Positions 8,813 to 18,116 of a stretch of 64,000 bases of DNA are shown piece after piece. The translations under genes and the position numbers were made by a program. The stretch is taken from NCBI GenBank assembly GCA_040398845.1, contig JBBATH010000008.1, positions 100,016-164,015 of the forward strand, read 5' to 3'. The stretch is from WLND01 sp040398845. GTDB taxonomy: Bacteria; Actinomycetota; Actinomycetes; S36-B12. How positions within the stretch are numbered: the stretch's first letter is position 1; every line of letters starts with the position of its first letter. Under the pieces are notes generated by a model that saw nothing but the letters and a program-made list of their open reading frames with translations, made no database searches and had not been told where the DNA came from.

Positions 8813-9888
8813 GCTCAATCCGCCTCGCGGTTATCGGAATTGGCAACTGTGCGTCGTCCCTCATCCAGGGGGTCGAGCACTACAAGGATGCCGATCCATC
8901 CGAGTTCGTCCCAGGACTCATGCACGTGCAGTTTGGTGATTACCACGTCCGCGATGTCGAGTTCGTCGCCGCCTTTGACGTCGACACCAAGAAGGTCGGT
9001 CTGGATCTCGCCGACGCCATCGGAGCATCTGAGAACAACACGATCAAGATCTGTGATGTCCCGAAGACGGGGATCACCGTGCAACGCGGCCACACACTCG
9101 ACGGGCTCGGAAAGTACTACCGCGAGACCATCACGGAATCGGACGCGGATCCCGTCGACACCGTGGCGGCCCTGAAAGCGGCGAAGACCGATGTCGTGGT
9201 CTGTTATCTACCCGTGGGTTCGGAGGCAGCCGCCAAGTTCTACGCCCAGTGCGCGATCGACGCGGGCTGTGGCTTCGTCAACGCACTTCCAGTCTTCATC
9301 GCCAGCACGCCCAAGTGGGCGAAGAAGTTCGAGGACGCCGGGCTCCCGATCGTCGGCGACGACATCAAAAGCCAGGTTGGGGCCACGATCACCCACCGCG
9401 TCATGGCAAAGCTGTTCGAGGATCGTGGCGTCATCCTCGACCGCACATATCAGTTGAATGTCGGCGGCAACATGGACTTCAAGAACATGCTTGAACGCGA
9501 TCGTCTCGAATCGAAGAAGGTCTCCAAAACCCAGTCGGTCACATCGCAGGTTGGCCATGATCTCGGCGAACGTAATGTGCACATCGGGCCGTCCGACTAC
9601 ATCGCCTGGCTTGACGACCGTAAGTGGGCCTTCGTCCGTCTTGAGGGCCGTGCCTTCGGGAACGTCCCCCTGAGCCTTGAATACAAACTCGAGGTTTGGG
9701 ACTCCCCAAACAGCGCCGGGGTCATCATCGATGCCGTCCGTGCAGCGAAGATTGCCATGGATCGCGGCATCGGTGGTCCCATCCTGTCTGCATCCAGTTA
9801 CTTCATGAAGTCGCCACCGATTCAGTACAACGACAGTGAGGCGAAGCAGGCCGTCGAGGACTTCATCACCGGGGCCATCGAACGCTGA
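8809..9888 (+). CDS. ino1: Inositol-3-phosphate (myo-inositol-1-phosphate) synthase
   Basis: Converts glucose 6-phosphate to inositol phosphate with NAD, the first step to phosphatidylinositol and mycothiol in Actinobacteria. Seen: N-terminal Rossmann segment VIGIGNCASSLIQGVEHY, the conserved VNALPVFIAS, GDDIKSQVGAT and NVGGNMDFKNM motifs, and IDAVRAAKIAMDRGIGG at the end. Length 359 aa is that of the short prokaryotic type. It is translationally coupled to the PadR gene through an ATGA overlap and preceded by AAGGAG. Confidence 0.95.
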   Translation: MSSIRLAVIGIGNCASSLIQGVEHYKDADPSEFVPGLMHVQFGDYHVRDVEFVAAFDVDTKKVGLDLADAIGASENNTIKICDVPKTGITVQRGHTLDGLGKYYRETITESDADPVDTVAALKAAKTDVVVCYLPVGSEAAAKFYAQCAIDAGCGFVNALPVFIASTPKWAKKFEDAGLPIVGDDIKSQVGATITHRVMAKLFEDRGVILDRTYQLNVGGNMDFKNMLERDRLESKKVSKTQSVTSQVGHDLGERNVHIGPSDYIAWLDDRKWAFVRLEGRAFGNVPLSLEYKLEVWDSPNSAGVIIDAVRAAKIAMDRGIGGPILSASSYFMKSPPIQYNDSEAKQAVEDFITGAIER

Positions 9889-9892
9889 TAGC

Positions 9893-11194
9893 GTGACGCG
9901 GGTGGCGAGACTCTCAGCTCTGCGTGAGGTCCTCGCCACCCGCGATTTCAGATGGTTGTTCGCCGTTCGGCTCATCGGTCAGTTCTCTGACGGACTCCTG
10001 CAAGCGGCACTTGCCACCTTCGTTCTCTTTTCCCCGGAGCGCCAGCCTGACGCCATCAAGGTGGCGACAGCATTCGCAATCCTGCTTCTCCCGTACTCCA
10101 TCATCGGCCCATTCGTCGGGGTTTTCCTCGATAGATGGCGCCGCCGCGATGTCCTCGTGCGCGCCAACCTCGTCAAGTCACTCGCCACGCTGCCCATCAT
10201 CGCGCTCGTCGTGGTCGGCAATGACGGCCTCCTGCTCGGTCTTGCGGTGCTCACCGTCCTTGGCGTCGGACGATTCGTCCTCGCCGGCCTCTCCGCCTCG
10301 CTGCCTCATGTGGTCTCCGGCCGCGACCTCATCACCGCTAATGCGCTCACCCCCACCTCCGGAACCATCGCCGCTGCCATCGGAGCGGTCGGCGGTATCG
10401 CGTTGCGAGCGAGTGTTGGCGGCGGAGATGCTGGCAGTGAACTCGTGCTCGCCCTCGCCGCCTGCGGATTCGCCGCGTCCGCAGTCGCGGCCACTCGAAT
10501 CGCGCGGATGAAGCTCGGTCCGAGTGGTGAAAGGCCGGCCGACACCCTCAGCGGCGTGGCTCTGGGCATGATCGACGGGATTCGCCAACTATCGCGAGCG
10601 CCGATCGCAGGCCGGGCAATAGCAGTCGCGGGTGCTCATCGGGTGGCGTTCGGGGCACTCACAGTCGCTGCCCTGCTCCTCGTGCGGAATACCTTCAATA
10701 CAGCTGCCCAAGCCGATACCGCACTCAATGAGTTCGCCGTCATCACGGCATGTGCCGCCGCGGGTGCCCTTATCGCGGCCATGCTCACGCCATGGGCCAC
10801 CCGTCGATTCAGTGCCGTCACTTGGTCCGTCGTGGTCCTTCTTCAGGCTGGGATCCTCGGTGTCGCACTCGTCTATGCAGGGGCCATGACGCCGTCAATG
10901 CCCGCGCTGCTCGCCGGAGCGGCCTCCATTGGATTTGCCGGGCAGGGAGTGAAGGTCTGCGCCGACACTCTTGTTCAGCGCCATGTACCCGATGATCACC
11001 TCGGACGAGTGTTCGCTATTTTCGACATGGTCCTGAATGTCTGCCTCGTCAGTGGAATTGCCATCATGGCCTTCGGTGCACCCAAATCAGGGCAAGCCCC
11101 AGCCCTCATCCTCGCGATTGGCGTACTGCTCGCAGGCACGGCGCTCTGGTATCGCTGGGCGTCAAGCCGTAGGCTCTCCACGCAGATCACCTAG
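9893..11194 (+). CDS. MFS transporter
   Basis: Major facilitator superfamily membrane protein of about twelve hydrophobic helices, 433 aa from the GTG start. Seen: FRWLFAVRLIGQFSDGLLQAAL in helix 1, the loop GVFLDRWRRRDVL (equivalent to the MFS D-R-x-G-R-R loop) after helix 2, and a long second half with GRVFAIFDMVLNVCLVSG. The GTG lies four bases after the ino1 stop; an ATG further upstream lies inside ino1 and is unlikely. Position suggests cotranscription with ino1, but substrate is unknown; an enterobactin/macrolide-exporter type is possible. Confidence 0.85.
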   Translation: MTRVARLSALREVLATRDFRWLFAVRLIGQFSDGLLQAALATFVLFSPERQPDAIKVATAFAILLLPYSIIGPFVGVFLDRWRRRDVLVRANLVKSLATLPIIALVVVGNDGLLLGLAVLTVLGVGRFVLAGLSASLPHVVSGRDLITANALTPTSGTIAAAIGAVGGIALRASVGGGDAGSELVLALAACGFAASAVAATRIARMKLGPSGERPADTLSGVALGMIDGIRQLSRAPIAGRAIAVAGAHRVAFGALTVAALLLVRNTFNTAAQADTALNEFAVITACAAAGALIAAMLTPWATRRFSAVTWSVVVLLQAGILGVALVYAGAMTPSMPALLAGAASIGFAGQGVKVCADTLVQRHVPDDHLGRVFAIFDMVLNVCLVSGIAIMAFGAPKSGQAPALILAIGVLLAGTALWYRWASSRRLSTQIT

Positions 11195-11212
11195 GCCTCG
11201 TCAGGAGAGCAC

Positions 11213-12433
11213 ATGTCGAACAAAAAGCGTTGGGGGATCCGGGCCATCGCCTCTCTCCTGATCTTCATCATCACCGTCATCATTGCGCCGGTCGCATTCA
11301 TCGGCCACTGGGGCCACCGGACCGTTGTAGACAGCACCCAGTACCTGGCCACCGTCGGGCCGCTCGTTGACGATCCCGCCGTGCAGGACGCCGTATCGAA
11401 GGTGATCTCAGATGCCGTCGTGAAGCAGGTCGACACAACTTCCCTCGTTGGCAGTTTCCTTGGTGGCTTCATCCCGGACCAGGCCATCACGGACAAACTG
11501 ACCGACCCGATCGCTGCCGGCATCAATAACCTCGTATACGAACTCGTCCACAAGTTCGTCGCATCGAAGGAATTTGCCAAAATCTGGTACACCACGAATG
11601 AGGTTGCACAAGCCAGCCTCATCGCGCTTCTTGAGAATCGTCCAAATGGCCCCATCCAGATTCAGGGCGACACCATCGTTCTCGACATCTCAACGATGCT
11701 CACCGCAGTCCAGGGCTCCCTCGTCAACAACGGCTTCGATCTCGCATCAAAGATCACCATTCCGCCAAGTGACGCTCAGATCGTGCTCGCGCAGTCACCG
11801 GCCATCAGCCAAGCGCAATTCATTTATCAGTTGTCCGCGCCAGTGCTGCAGTGGTTCCCACTATTCATCGCAATCCTCTTCGGCCTGTCCGTCGCGCTCG
11901 CACGCAACCGCTCGCGCACCGTCCTCGCCGTTGGCCTCGCCTTGATCGCCTGCGGAGCGGCGACGCGGGTACTCATGAATGCTGCCGAGACCGTATTCGT
12001 AAACCAGTTGGCCGGCACGGTCTTTGAGGACGCCGCAGCAAGTTTCTGGGCGACGTTCTTCAACTACCTGCTCTCAGGGCTGGTCGCCATCGTCGTCCTC
12101 GGCATTTTCATTGCATTCGGCGGATGGTTCGCTGGGGTTTCACGTCCAGCAACGAGCATGCGAACCGCGGTCGGTCGCGGGCTCCACAGTCTCGGGTCTG
12201 GCGTTCCGGCAGGGATCCGACGCTCCTTCCGGTCCTACGCACCGGTCCTGCGGTGGATCATCGCCATCGTGATGGTGCTCACGCTGAGCCTGGGTGCCTT
12301 CATGTCCATGGACCGGATGATCTGGCTGAGCCTGCTCACCGCCGGTCTCTTCACGCTGCTCGAGATCCTCATCGGGCCCGATCGCATCGACGTGGCAGAG
12401 GAGCCAGCCCAGTTGGCGGGTGCAACGAACTAG
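11213..12433 (+). CDS. Conserved actinobacterial integral membrane protein
   Basis: Unnamed membrane protein of 406 aa. Seen: one N-terminal helix (IASLLIFIITVIIAPVAFIG), a soluble extracytoplasmic region of about 180 residues with VVDSTQYLATVGPLVDDPAVQDAV, then at least four more helices in the second half (FPLFIAILFGLSVALA, ALIACGAATRVLM, YLLSGLVAIVVLGIFIA, WIIAIVMVLTLSLGAFM). Similar proteins occur across Actinobacteria without known function. Good AGGAG ribosome site. It converges on pcnA with a four-base overlap of the two 3' ends. No function proposed. Confidence 0.75.
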   Translation: MSNKKRWGIRAIASLLIFIITVIIAPVAFIGHWGHRTVVDSTQYLATVGPLVDDPAVQDAVSKVISDAVVKQVDTTSLVGSFLGGFIPDQAITDKLTDPIAAGINNLVYELVHKFVASKEFAKIWYTTNEVAQASLIALLENRPNGPIQIQGDTIVLDISTMLTAVQGSLVNNGFDLASKITIPPSDAQIVLAQSPAISQAQFIYQLSAPVLQWFPLFIAILFGLSVALARNRSRTVLAVGLALIACGAATRVLMNAAETVFVNQLAGTVFEDAAASFWATFFNYLLSGLVAIVVLGIFIAFGGWFAGVSRPATSMRTAVGRGLHSLGSGVPAGIRRSFRSYAPVLRWIIAIVMVLTLSLGAFMSMDRMIWLSLLTAGLFTLLEILIGPDRIDVAEEPAQLAGATN

Positions 12434-13860
12434 CGGTTCGCCCACCAAGTGATGAGCTCGTCCGTGGCCTGCTGTTCATTCAGCGGGCCACGGTCGAGCC
12501 GCAGTTCCATGAGGTACCGGTACGCCTCCCCGACGATTGGTCCGGGAGCAATGCCCAAGATGCTCATGATCTGCGCTCCATCGAGGTCGGGACGCAGTGA
12601 ATTCAACTCCTCCTGCTCGGCGAGCACAGTAATCCGTGTCTCAAGTGAGTCATAGGCATGTTGCAGCGCGGCAGCGCGGCGCTTGTTTCGAGTCGTTGAA
12701 TCGGCTCTGGTGAGCTTGTGAAGGCGGGTGAGTTGATCCCCTGCGTCACGCACATAGCGGCGCACCGCGGAATCTGACCATTCACCGGTGCCGTATCCAT
12801 GAAACCGCAGATGAAGCTCAACGAGCCTTGAGACGTCGTCGATCATCTCACCGGAGAACCTGAGCGCCTGCATGCGCTTCTTCGTCATGCGAGCACCCAC
12901 AACCTCGTGATGATGGAAAGACACTCGACCGTCATCCTCAAACTTTCTTGTCCTTGGCTTGCCGATGTCATGAAGGAGGGCGGCGAGGCGGAGCACTGAG
13001 TCAGGCCCGGATGCCGGCTCATGGGTCGTCTCTAGGTCTATCGCCTGCTCAAGGACGGTAAGGGTGTGTTCGTAGACATCCTTATGGTGGTGATGCTCAT
13101 CCAACTCGAGTTGAAGGAGTGGCAGTTCGGGGACGACATATTCGGTCAGCCCGGTACCGACAAGGAGTTCTAGTCCCGTCCGGGGATCATCCGACATAAG
13201 AATTTTCATGAACTCATCCCTGATGCGCTCGGCGGAGACAATCTCCAGCCGATTGGCCATCTCCGTCATCGCAATGACAACGTCTGCAACGACATGAAAT
13301 CCGAGTTGAGAGGCGAATCGTGCCGCTCGCATCATGCGCAATGGATCGTCAGAGAATGAGTGTTCCGGTGACCCGGGGGTGCGGATGAGTTTTCCCCGGA
13401 GGTCTGCCTCGCCCGCGAAGAGGTCAATGAGGTGCAGGTCCGGCAACGTAAGCGCCATGGCATTAATCGTGAAATCCCGACGGGCGAGATCACCCTCAAG
13501 ACTGTCACCGAAATCCACGACGGGCTTACGAGACTCAGGGTCGTAGTGCTCACTTCGATAGGTGGTTATCTCGCACTCTCGCCCTTGGATTCGAGAACCC
13601 ACAGTTCCGAACTTGATCCCGACATCCCAGGTGGCCTCGGCGAACAGCGCGAGAATGTCAAGGATCTCTGGCGGACGGGCATCGGTGGTGAAGTCAAGGT
13701 CGGAGCCATCGCGCAACCTGCCGAGCATCGCATCGCGCACTGGCCCTCCAACGAGGGCGATTGAATGACCGCGCTCCGTGAACCGTCGCCCAATGTCGTC
13801 AAGTAGGCCGGCCAACGACTTGAGTTGGTCGACAACGGCGCGTTCGATGTGGGTGGGCAC
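12430..13860 (-). CDS. pcnA: CCA tRNA nucleotidyltransferase
   Basis: Adds or repairs the CCA end of tRNAs, important here because two of the three tRNAs in the window lack an encoded CCA. Seen: ALVGGPVRDAMLGR with the catalytic DLDFTTDARP in residues 35-65, the RRDFTINAMAL motif, the RAARFASQLGF ERhxxExxK-type region, and a C-terminal HD domain (HDIGKPRT). Class II nucleotidyltransferase, 476 aa, as in M. tuberculosis Rv3907c. The GTG start lies six bases after TACGCT on the minus strand, pointing to a leaderless message divergent from the NUDIX gene. Confidence 0.94.
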   Translation of the reverse strand: MPTHIERAVVDQLKSLAGLLDDIGRRFTERGHSIALVGGPVRDAMLGRLRDGSDLDFTTDARPPEILDILALFAEATWDVGIKFGTVGSRIQGRECEITTYRSEHYDPESRKPVVDFGDSLEGDLARRDFTINAMALTLPDLHLIDLFAGEADLRGKLIRTPGSPEHSFSDDPLRMMRAARFASQLGFHVVADVVIAMTEMANRLEIVSAERIRDEFMKILMSDDPRTGLELLVGTGLTEYVVPELPLLQLELDEHHHHKDVYEHTLTVLEQAIDLETTHEPASGPDSVLRLAALLHDIGKPRTRKFEDDGRVSFHHHEVVGARMTKKRMQALRFSGEMIDDVSRLVELHLRFHGYGTGEWSDSAVRRYVRDAGDQLTRLHKLTRADSTTRNKRRAAALQHAYDSLETRITVLAEQEELNSLRPDLDGAQIMSILGIAPGPIVGEAYRYLMELRLDRGPLNEQQATDELITWWANR

Positions 13861-13866
13861 CCACAG

Positions 13867-13897
13867 AGCGTAATGAGTCAGCGGGCGGGTTTATCCT
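13867..13897. promoter_or_regulatory. Divergent leaderless promoters for pcnA and the NUDIX gene
   Basis: Two -10-like hexamers sit back to back. On the minus strand TACGCT (13867-13872) is six bases from the pcnA GTG. On the plus strand TATCCT (13892-13897) is six bases from the NUDIX ATG. With that spacing transcription would start on the start codon itself. No clear -35 boxes were seen for either. Confidence 0.55.
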
Positions 13898-13903
13898 GCG
13901 GAC

Positions 13904-14353
13904 ATGAGCATGCACCGGCCGAGCGTCGAGGAGACCTCCGCCGGTGGGCTCGTCCTCGACCGCTCTGGACCGGTGATGATGGCGGTGCTTATTGCTCGCC
14001 ACGACCGTCGAGGTCGACTCGTCTGGTCCATGCCCAAGGGTCACCTCGAGCCAGGGGAGACCGCTGAGGTCGCAGCGATTCGTGAGGTGCAGGAGGAGAC
14101 CGGCATCATGTCTCATGTGATCGCCACCCTCGGAACCATCGACTTCTGGTTCATGTCACAGGACCGACGAATCCACAAGACGGTTCACCATTACCTTCTC
14201 GAAGCCGACGGAGGCGAGTTGAGCGACGCCGACGTTGAGGTTGCTCAGGTGGCATGGATCCCGCTGGACGAGATTTCTGGCCTGCTGCGCTACCCAGATG
14301 AACGGCGCCTTGTCGGCATGGTGCCCGGGCTCCTCGCCCTCCCGGAGAGGTAG
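13904..14353 (+). CDS. NUDIX hydrolase
   Basis: Hydrolyses a nucleoside diphosphate linked to another moiety. The NUDIX box is complete: GHLEPGETAEVAAIREVQEETGI (residues 46-68, G-x5-E-x7-REVQEE-x-G). It corresponds by position to MutT4 (Rv3908) of M. tuberculosis, between pcnA and the DUF6049 gene. 149 aa is a single-domain size, shorter than MutT4. Substrate unknown; sanitising of oxidised nucleotides or alarmone/dinucleotide cleavage are options. Its TAG overlaps the next gene's GTG by one base. Confidence 0.9.
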   Translation: MSMHRPSVEETSAGGLVLDRSGPVMMAVLIARHDRRGRLVWSMPKGHLEPGETAEVAAIREVQEETGIMSHVIATLGTIDFWFMSQDRRIHKTVHHYLLEADGGELSDADVEVAQVAWIPLDEISGLLRYPDERRLVGMVPGLLALPER

Positions 14354-16479
14354 TGCGCCACCACCCCCGCATCGTCGGCGCTGCCATCATTGGCGCCGGC
14401 CTCGCTGCGGCCCTCGTTTGTGTACCCGTCGAAGCAGCGCCGGCTACAGGTGCAACCATCAACGTGGTCGTCGACTCCCTCGCTCCACTCATTCCGACTA
14501 GGAGTAGCAAACTTCGGATTGCCGGTCGGATCGTCAATTCCTCATCTCAGCCCATCGAGCAGGTCTCCGTTCGTCTTCTGCTGTCACAGGAGCCGCTGCG
14601 TGATCGTGATCAATTGTCGGTCGTGGCGAACATGCCGTTGATCCCAACACAGACCACCCCACCGGATTCCGCAATCGATGAGTCGCAGGCCGAAATCAGC
14701 GCCCTGCTGCGCCCGGGTGAGGAGGCGCCCTTCGTCATCAGCCTTCCCTTGCGGGCCCTCCCGCTTGGCAATGCAGGAACATACGTCATTTCAGTCGAAG
14801 CACTTGGAACCGATTACCGGGGTATCCAAGACTCAATGGGTATTCAGCGCACGTTTCTTCCGTGGTTCCCGAAGGGAACCGACCTCAACGCCATCGGGCT
14901 CACCTGGCTGTGGCCCCTCGTTGATTGGCCGGCACGTGCCGCAGACGGCACGCTCCTCAACGACAGCACGCCCCTGGCGCTGGCCCAAGGGGGCCGCCTC
15001 GAAGACCTAGTCTCCGTCGCATCGCAAAACCCCTCGGTTGTCACATGGATTGCCGATCCCGAACTCTTGCAGTCGGCCGCCGATATCGCCAATGGCTACG
15101 AGGTTCTTCGCGATGGAGAGCTCGTCGTTGGCGACCGCTCAAAGGATGCCCGCGAGTGGATCACGAGCCTCAAATCGGCGATGCGCGGATCCCTCCTCCA
15201 CACCTTGCCGTACGCGGATATCGACGCGAGTGCTGCCCGACGTGCCGGACTTCAGCAGGATGTGGTGCGGTCCATCACCCGGTCTCCTGGCATCGCCGAA
15301 CAGGTTGTAGGGCAGCCGGTCCAAGGTGGCATGGCTTGGGCCTCCTCCGGGAGGGTTGACAAGCGAACGTCGAACCTCCTCGCTGAGGCAGGGGTGACCA
15401 CGATCGTGCTTGGTGCGGACGCCATGCCCCCTGTCGCGTCGACGTCAGAGCCGCGAGTTCCCGCGCTCACTCCAAATGGAATCGCCGACTATTCGACGGC
15501 GGTCGGCGTTATGGATGCCATCATTCTCGATTCAGGTCTCACGAATGCGATAGGTGCCCGGCAGCGGACCCGTGGGGAGGTCGTGCTCGCTCGACAGCGA
15601 TTTCTCGCGGAGACGGCCCTCATCGCGACCGAAGTAGGCGCCGCGGCGAATCGTGTCCTGGCAGTCGGTCCCGCCGAGGTCAGATGGCATCCGACAGCAG
15701 CGCTCCTCGATTCGCTCCTGCGTGCCACATCACAGGCCCCCTGGCTGCGCACCGCCACCCTCGAGGAGTTGCGTTCCGCGAGCCGCATCCCACGGAGGAA
15801 GGCCACCTACGGCACAGGTGTCGTCGCGGCGGAGCTCAGTGCGCAGTACATGAGTCGGGTGAATGCTGCAGAGGGTCGGCTCGATCGACTCGTCGCAGTG
15901 TTGGACGACCCTTCGACAATCGGCCCGTCCTATGCGGCCGCGCTGCTGCGTGCCCAGTCATCTGCTTGGCGATCCCAGCCCAGCCTCGGCGCAGAGCTCC
16001 TCAGCATGGTGAACGCCGGCTTGCTCGAGCGGACCTCATTCGTGAGAGTCCTCTCAACCGGGACCGTCATCTTCTCCGGTGATGCCGGCCGGGTGCCGGT
16101 GACCATTGCGAACAACGGCGAACAGCCCGTGACCGTGGGTGTGGCGCTCATTGGTCAGCCCGGTCCGCGCCTCCAGTCGACTCCCCTGTCCGGAATTCGC
16201 GTCGATCCGGGAAAGAAGGTAAGTGTCGATCTTGAGGCTCGAGTGATCGGTGGTGAGCCGCTCAGTGTCGCCGTGCAGTTACTCACCCCCGCCGGCGCCC
16301 GTTACGGCGCCCCAGCCACGATCTCACTGGTGTCCACGGCCTACTCGCGAGCTGCTGGCTGGGTGGGTGCCGTTGCGTTCATCGCACTCGCCGCCTTCGT
16401 CATGATCGGCATCACCCGACGAATCATGCGGGTCCACTCGTCGCGTCCCCCGGGCGGCACTGTTGAGGGTGCGCCATGA
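14353..16479 (+). CDS. DUF6049 family secreted/membrane-anchored protein
   Basis: Large extracytoplasmic protein of unknown function, conserved upstream of murJ in Actinobacteria (position of Rv3909). Seen: a signal peptide (RIVGAAIIGAGLAAALVCVPVEAAPA), an early beta-rich domain of about 100 residues, a long middle with VTTIVLGADAMPP resembling a polysaccharide-deacetylase-like barrel, a late beta domain (VPVTIANNGEQPVTVGVALIG) and a single C-terminal helix (AVAFIALAAFVMIGI) followed by a basic tail. The topology places 650 residues outside, anchored by the C terminus. Start GTG overlaps the NUDIX stop; the stop overlaps murJ's ATG (ATGA). A role supporting lipid II flipping is only inferred from neighbourhood. 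Confidence 0.82.
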   Translation: MRHHPRIVGAAIIGAGLAAALVCVPVEAAPATGATINVVVDSLAPLIPTRSSKLRIAGRIVNSSSQPIEQVSVRLLLSQEPLRDRDQLSVVANMPLIPTQTTPPDSAIDESQAEISALLRPGEEAPFVISLPLRALPLGNAGTYVISVEALGTDYRGIQDSMGIQRTFLPWFPKGTDLNAIGLTWLWPLVDWPARAADGTLLNDSTPLALAQGGRLEDLVSVASQNPSVVTWIADPELLQSAADIANGYEVLRDGELVVGDRSKDAREWITSLKSAMRGSLLHTLPYADIDASAARRAGLQQDVVRSITRSPGIAEQVVGQPVQGGMAWASSGRVDKRTSNLLAEAGVTTIVLGADAMPPVASTSEPRVPALTPNGIADYSTAVGVMDAIILDSGLTNAIGARQRTRGEVVLARQRFLAETALIATEVGAAANRVLAVGPAEVRWHPTAALLDSLLRATSQAPWLRTATLEELRSASRIPRRKATYGTGVVAAELSAQYMSRVNAAEGRLDRLVAVLDDPSTIGPSYAAALLRAQSSAWRSQPSLGAELLSMVNAGLLERTSFVRVLSTGTVIFSGDAGRVPVTIANNGEQPVTVGVALIGQPGPRLQSTPLSGIRVDPGKKVSVDLEARVIGGEPLSVAVQLLTPAGARYGAPATISLVSTAYSRAAGWVGAVAFIALAAFVMIGITRRIMRVHSSRPPGGTVEGAP

Positions 16480-18116
16480 GCAGTGTGATGCGCTCGAGCA
16501 CACTCATGGCCTCAGGGACCGTGGTCTCGCGATTGACCGGGATCCTTCGCGACGTCGCGGCGGCCGCGGCCCTTGGTTTCTACCTCGTCGCCGACGCATT
16601 CTCTCTGGGAAATTCACTTCCAACGATCATCTACATCCTCGTTGTGGGTGGGGCACTGAATGCGGTGTTCGTGCCGCAATTGGTGCGCAGGATGCAGGAT
16701 GACCCTGACGGCGGACAGGCCTACGCCGATCGGCTGCTCACCATCATCGGGACAGCTCTGCTGGCGTTGTCCGTGGTCGCGGTCATTGCTGCGCCCCTGA
16801 TCGTCGATCTCTACACCCCTGATGACTACCCACAGGCTGAATTCGAATTGGCGGTGGCCTTCGCCCGACTGTGCCTGCCCCAAATCCTTTTCTATGGCAT
16901 CTACACAATGCTGAGTCAGGTGCTCAACGCGCGCGGGAGATTCGGCGCTCCGATGTTCGCCCCAATCGCGAACAACATCATCGCGATTGCCACATTTCTG
17001 CTGTTCATTGCAGTCGCCGGAACCTCCGCTGCCGCCGATGGCGACCTCACCTCTTCCCAAGTCCTAATTCTCGGCATCGGCACCACCCTCGGTGTAGTGC
17101 TGCAGGCACTCATCCTCATCCCGATCCTGCTGCGCAGTGGTCACGTGTGGCGGTTGCGTTTCGACTGGCGCGACGCCGGCCTCGGCCGCGCCGGCATCCT
17201 CGCATTCTGGACAGTGGCGCTCGTGCTCGTGAATCAGGCAACCTACGTAGTGATCGCCCGCCTTGCGACTCAGGCCAATGTCGACGCCACCGCAGCAGGT
17301 GTCACGGCGGCTGGTCTCACCACCTACCAAAAGGCCCACCTCGTTTTCATGCTCCCGCACAGCGTCATCACGGTTTCAATCGTGACCGCGATGCTCCCCG
17401 CCATGAGCCGGCTGGCCCACAGCGGGGATCTTTCGCGTGTGGGGCGTGAAATCGGCTCTACGATGCGTCTGGTGTCGGCTTTCATCATCCCGATTGCCGC
17501 GATTCTCATGATCACCGGTTCAGGTCTCGCAGTGCTCCTCTTTGGGTATGGGGCGGCGGTCCCTGCGCAGGCGGCGATTATGGGCCAAATTGTCTCCGTA
17601 TTCATGATTGCGCTGCTGCCTTTCACTTTGTTCTACGTCCTGCTCCGCGGGTTTTATGCGCTTGAGGACACCAGAACACCGTTCTTCATCACCCTGGCGT
17701 TCAGCCTCGTTTGGCTCGTCCTTGCCATCCCGCTGTTTCGTATCGTGGGGAGTGGCGGACCTCAGGTGGCGAGTTTGGCGCTTGCGTACGGAGTGAGTTA
17801 CTGGGTCGGCATGACCGTGTCGTGGATCCTCCTTGCGAGGCGGCTCGGGGGCATTGATTCAGCACGAACCCTGAAGACACTCCTGCGGATGGCGGCAGCC
17901 GGTGCGATCGCCCTGCTCGTCATGCTTGGCACCCGGGCGCTGCTGGTCGCCTACGTCACGGGCCCTGGTTCGCAGGACAAGGGTTCGGTCCTCGTCATGG
18001 TCGTCACGTTGTCAGCCGTCGGGAGCCTTTCTTACCTCGCCGCAGCCTTGTTGCTCCGCATCCGCGAAGTGTCAGAGATGATAGGCGTTGTCAAACGAAG
18101 GGTGGTGAAGCGATGA
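16476..18116 (+). CDS. murJ: Lipid II flippase MurJ (MviN)
   Basis: MOP-superfamily flippase that moves lipid II across the membrane. Seen: the N-terminal signature SGTVVSRLTGILRDVAAAAALG, then about 14 hydrophobic helices, with LSQVLNARGRFGAPMFAPIANN in the middle and RGFYALEDTRTPFFIT (conserved in MurJ) in the second half. At 546 aa it contains only the transport part; the pseudokinase part that is fused to it in M. tuberculosis is the next gene. Overlaps of ATGA type with both neighbours indicate tight translational coupling. Confidence 0.93.
   Translation: MSSVMRSSTLMASGTVVSRLTGILRDVAAAAALGFYLVADAFSLGNSLPTIIYILVVGGALNAVFVPQLVRRMQDDPDGGQAYADRLLTIIGTALLALSVVAVIAAPLIVDLYTPDDYPQAEFELAVAFARLCLPQILFYGIYTMLSQVLNARGRFGAPMFAPIANNIIAIATFLLFIAVAGTSAAADGDLTSSQVLILGIGTTLGVVLQALILIPILLRSGHVWRLRFDWRDAGLGRAGILAFWTVALVLVNQATYVVIARLATQANVDATAAGVTAAGLTTYQKAHLVFMLPHSVITVSIVTAMLPAMSRLAHSGDLSRVGREIGSTMRLVSAFIIPIAAILMITGSGLAVLLFGYGAAVPAQAAIMGQIVSVFMIALLPFTLFYVLLRGFYALEDTRTPFFITLAFSLVWLVLAIPLFRIVGSGGPQVASLALAYGVSYWVGMTVSWILLARRLGGIDSARTLKTLLRMAAAGAIALLVMLGTRALLVAYVTGPGSQDKGSVLVMVVTLSAVGSLSYLAAALLLRIREVSEMIGVVKRRVVKR

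Noticed and set aside
9208..9975. Minus-strand frame of 255 codons across ino1 and the MFS gene start
   Set aside because: Antisense of two well-supported genes; no motifs.
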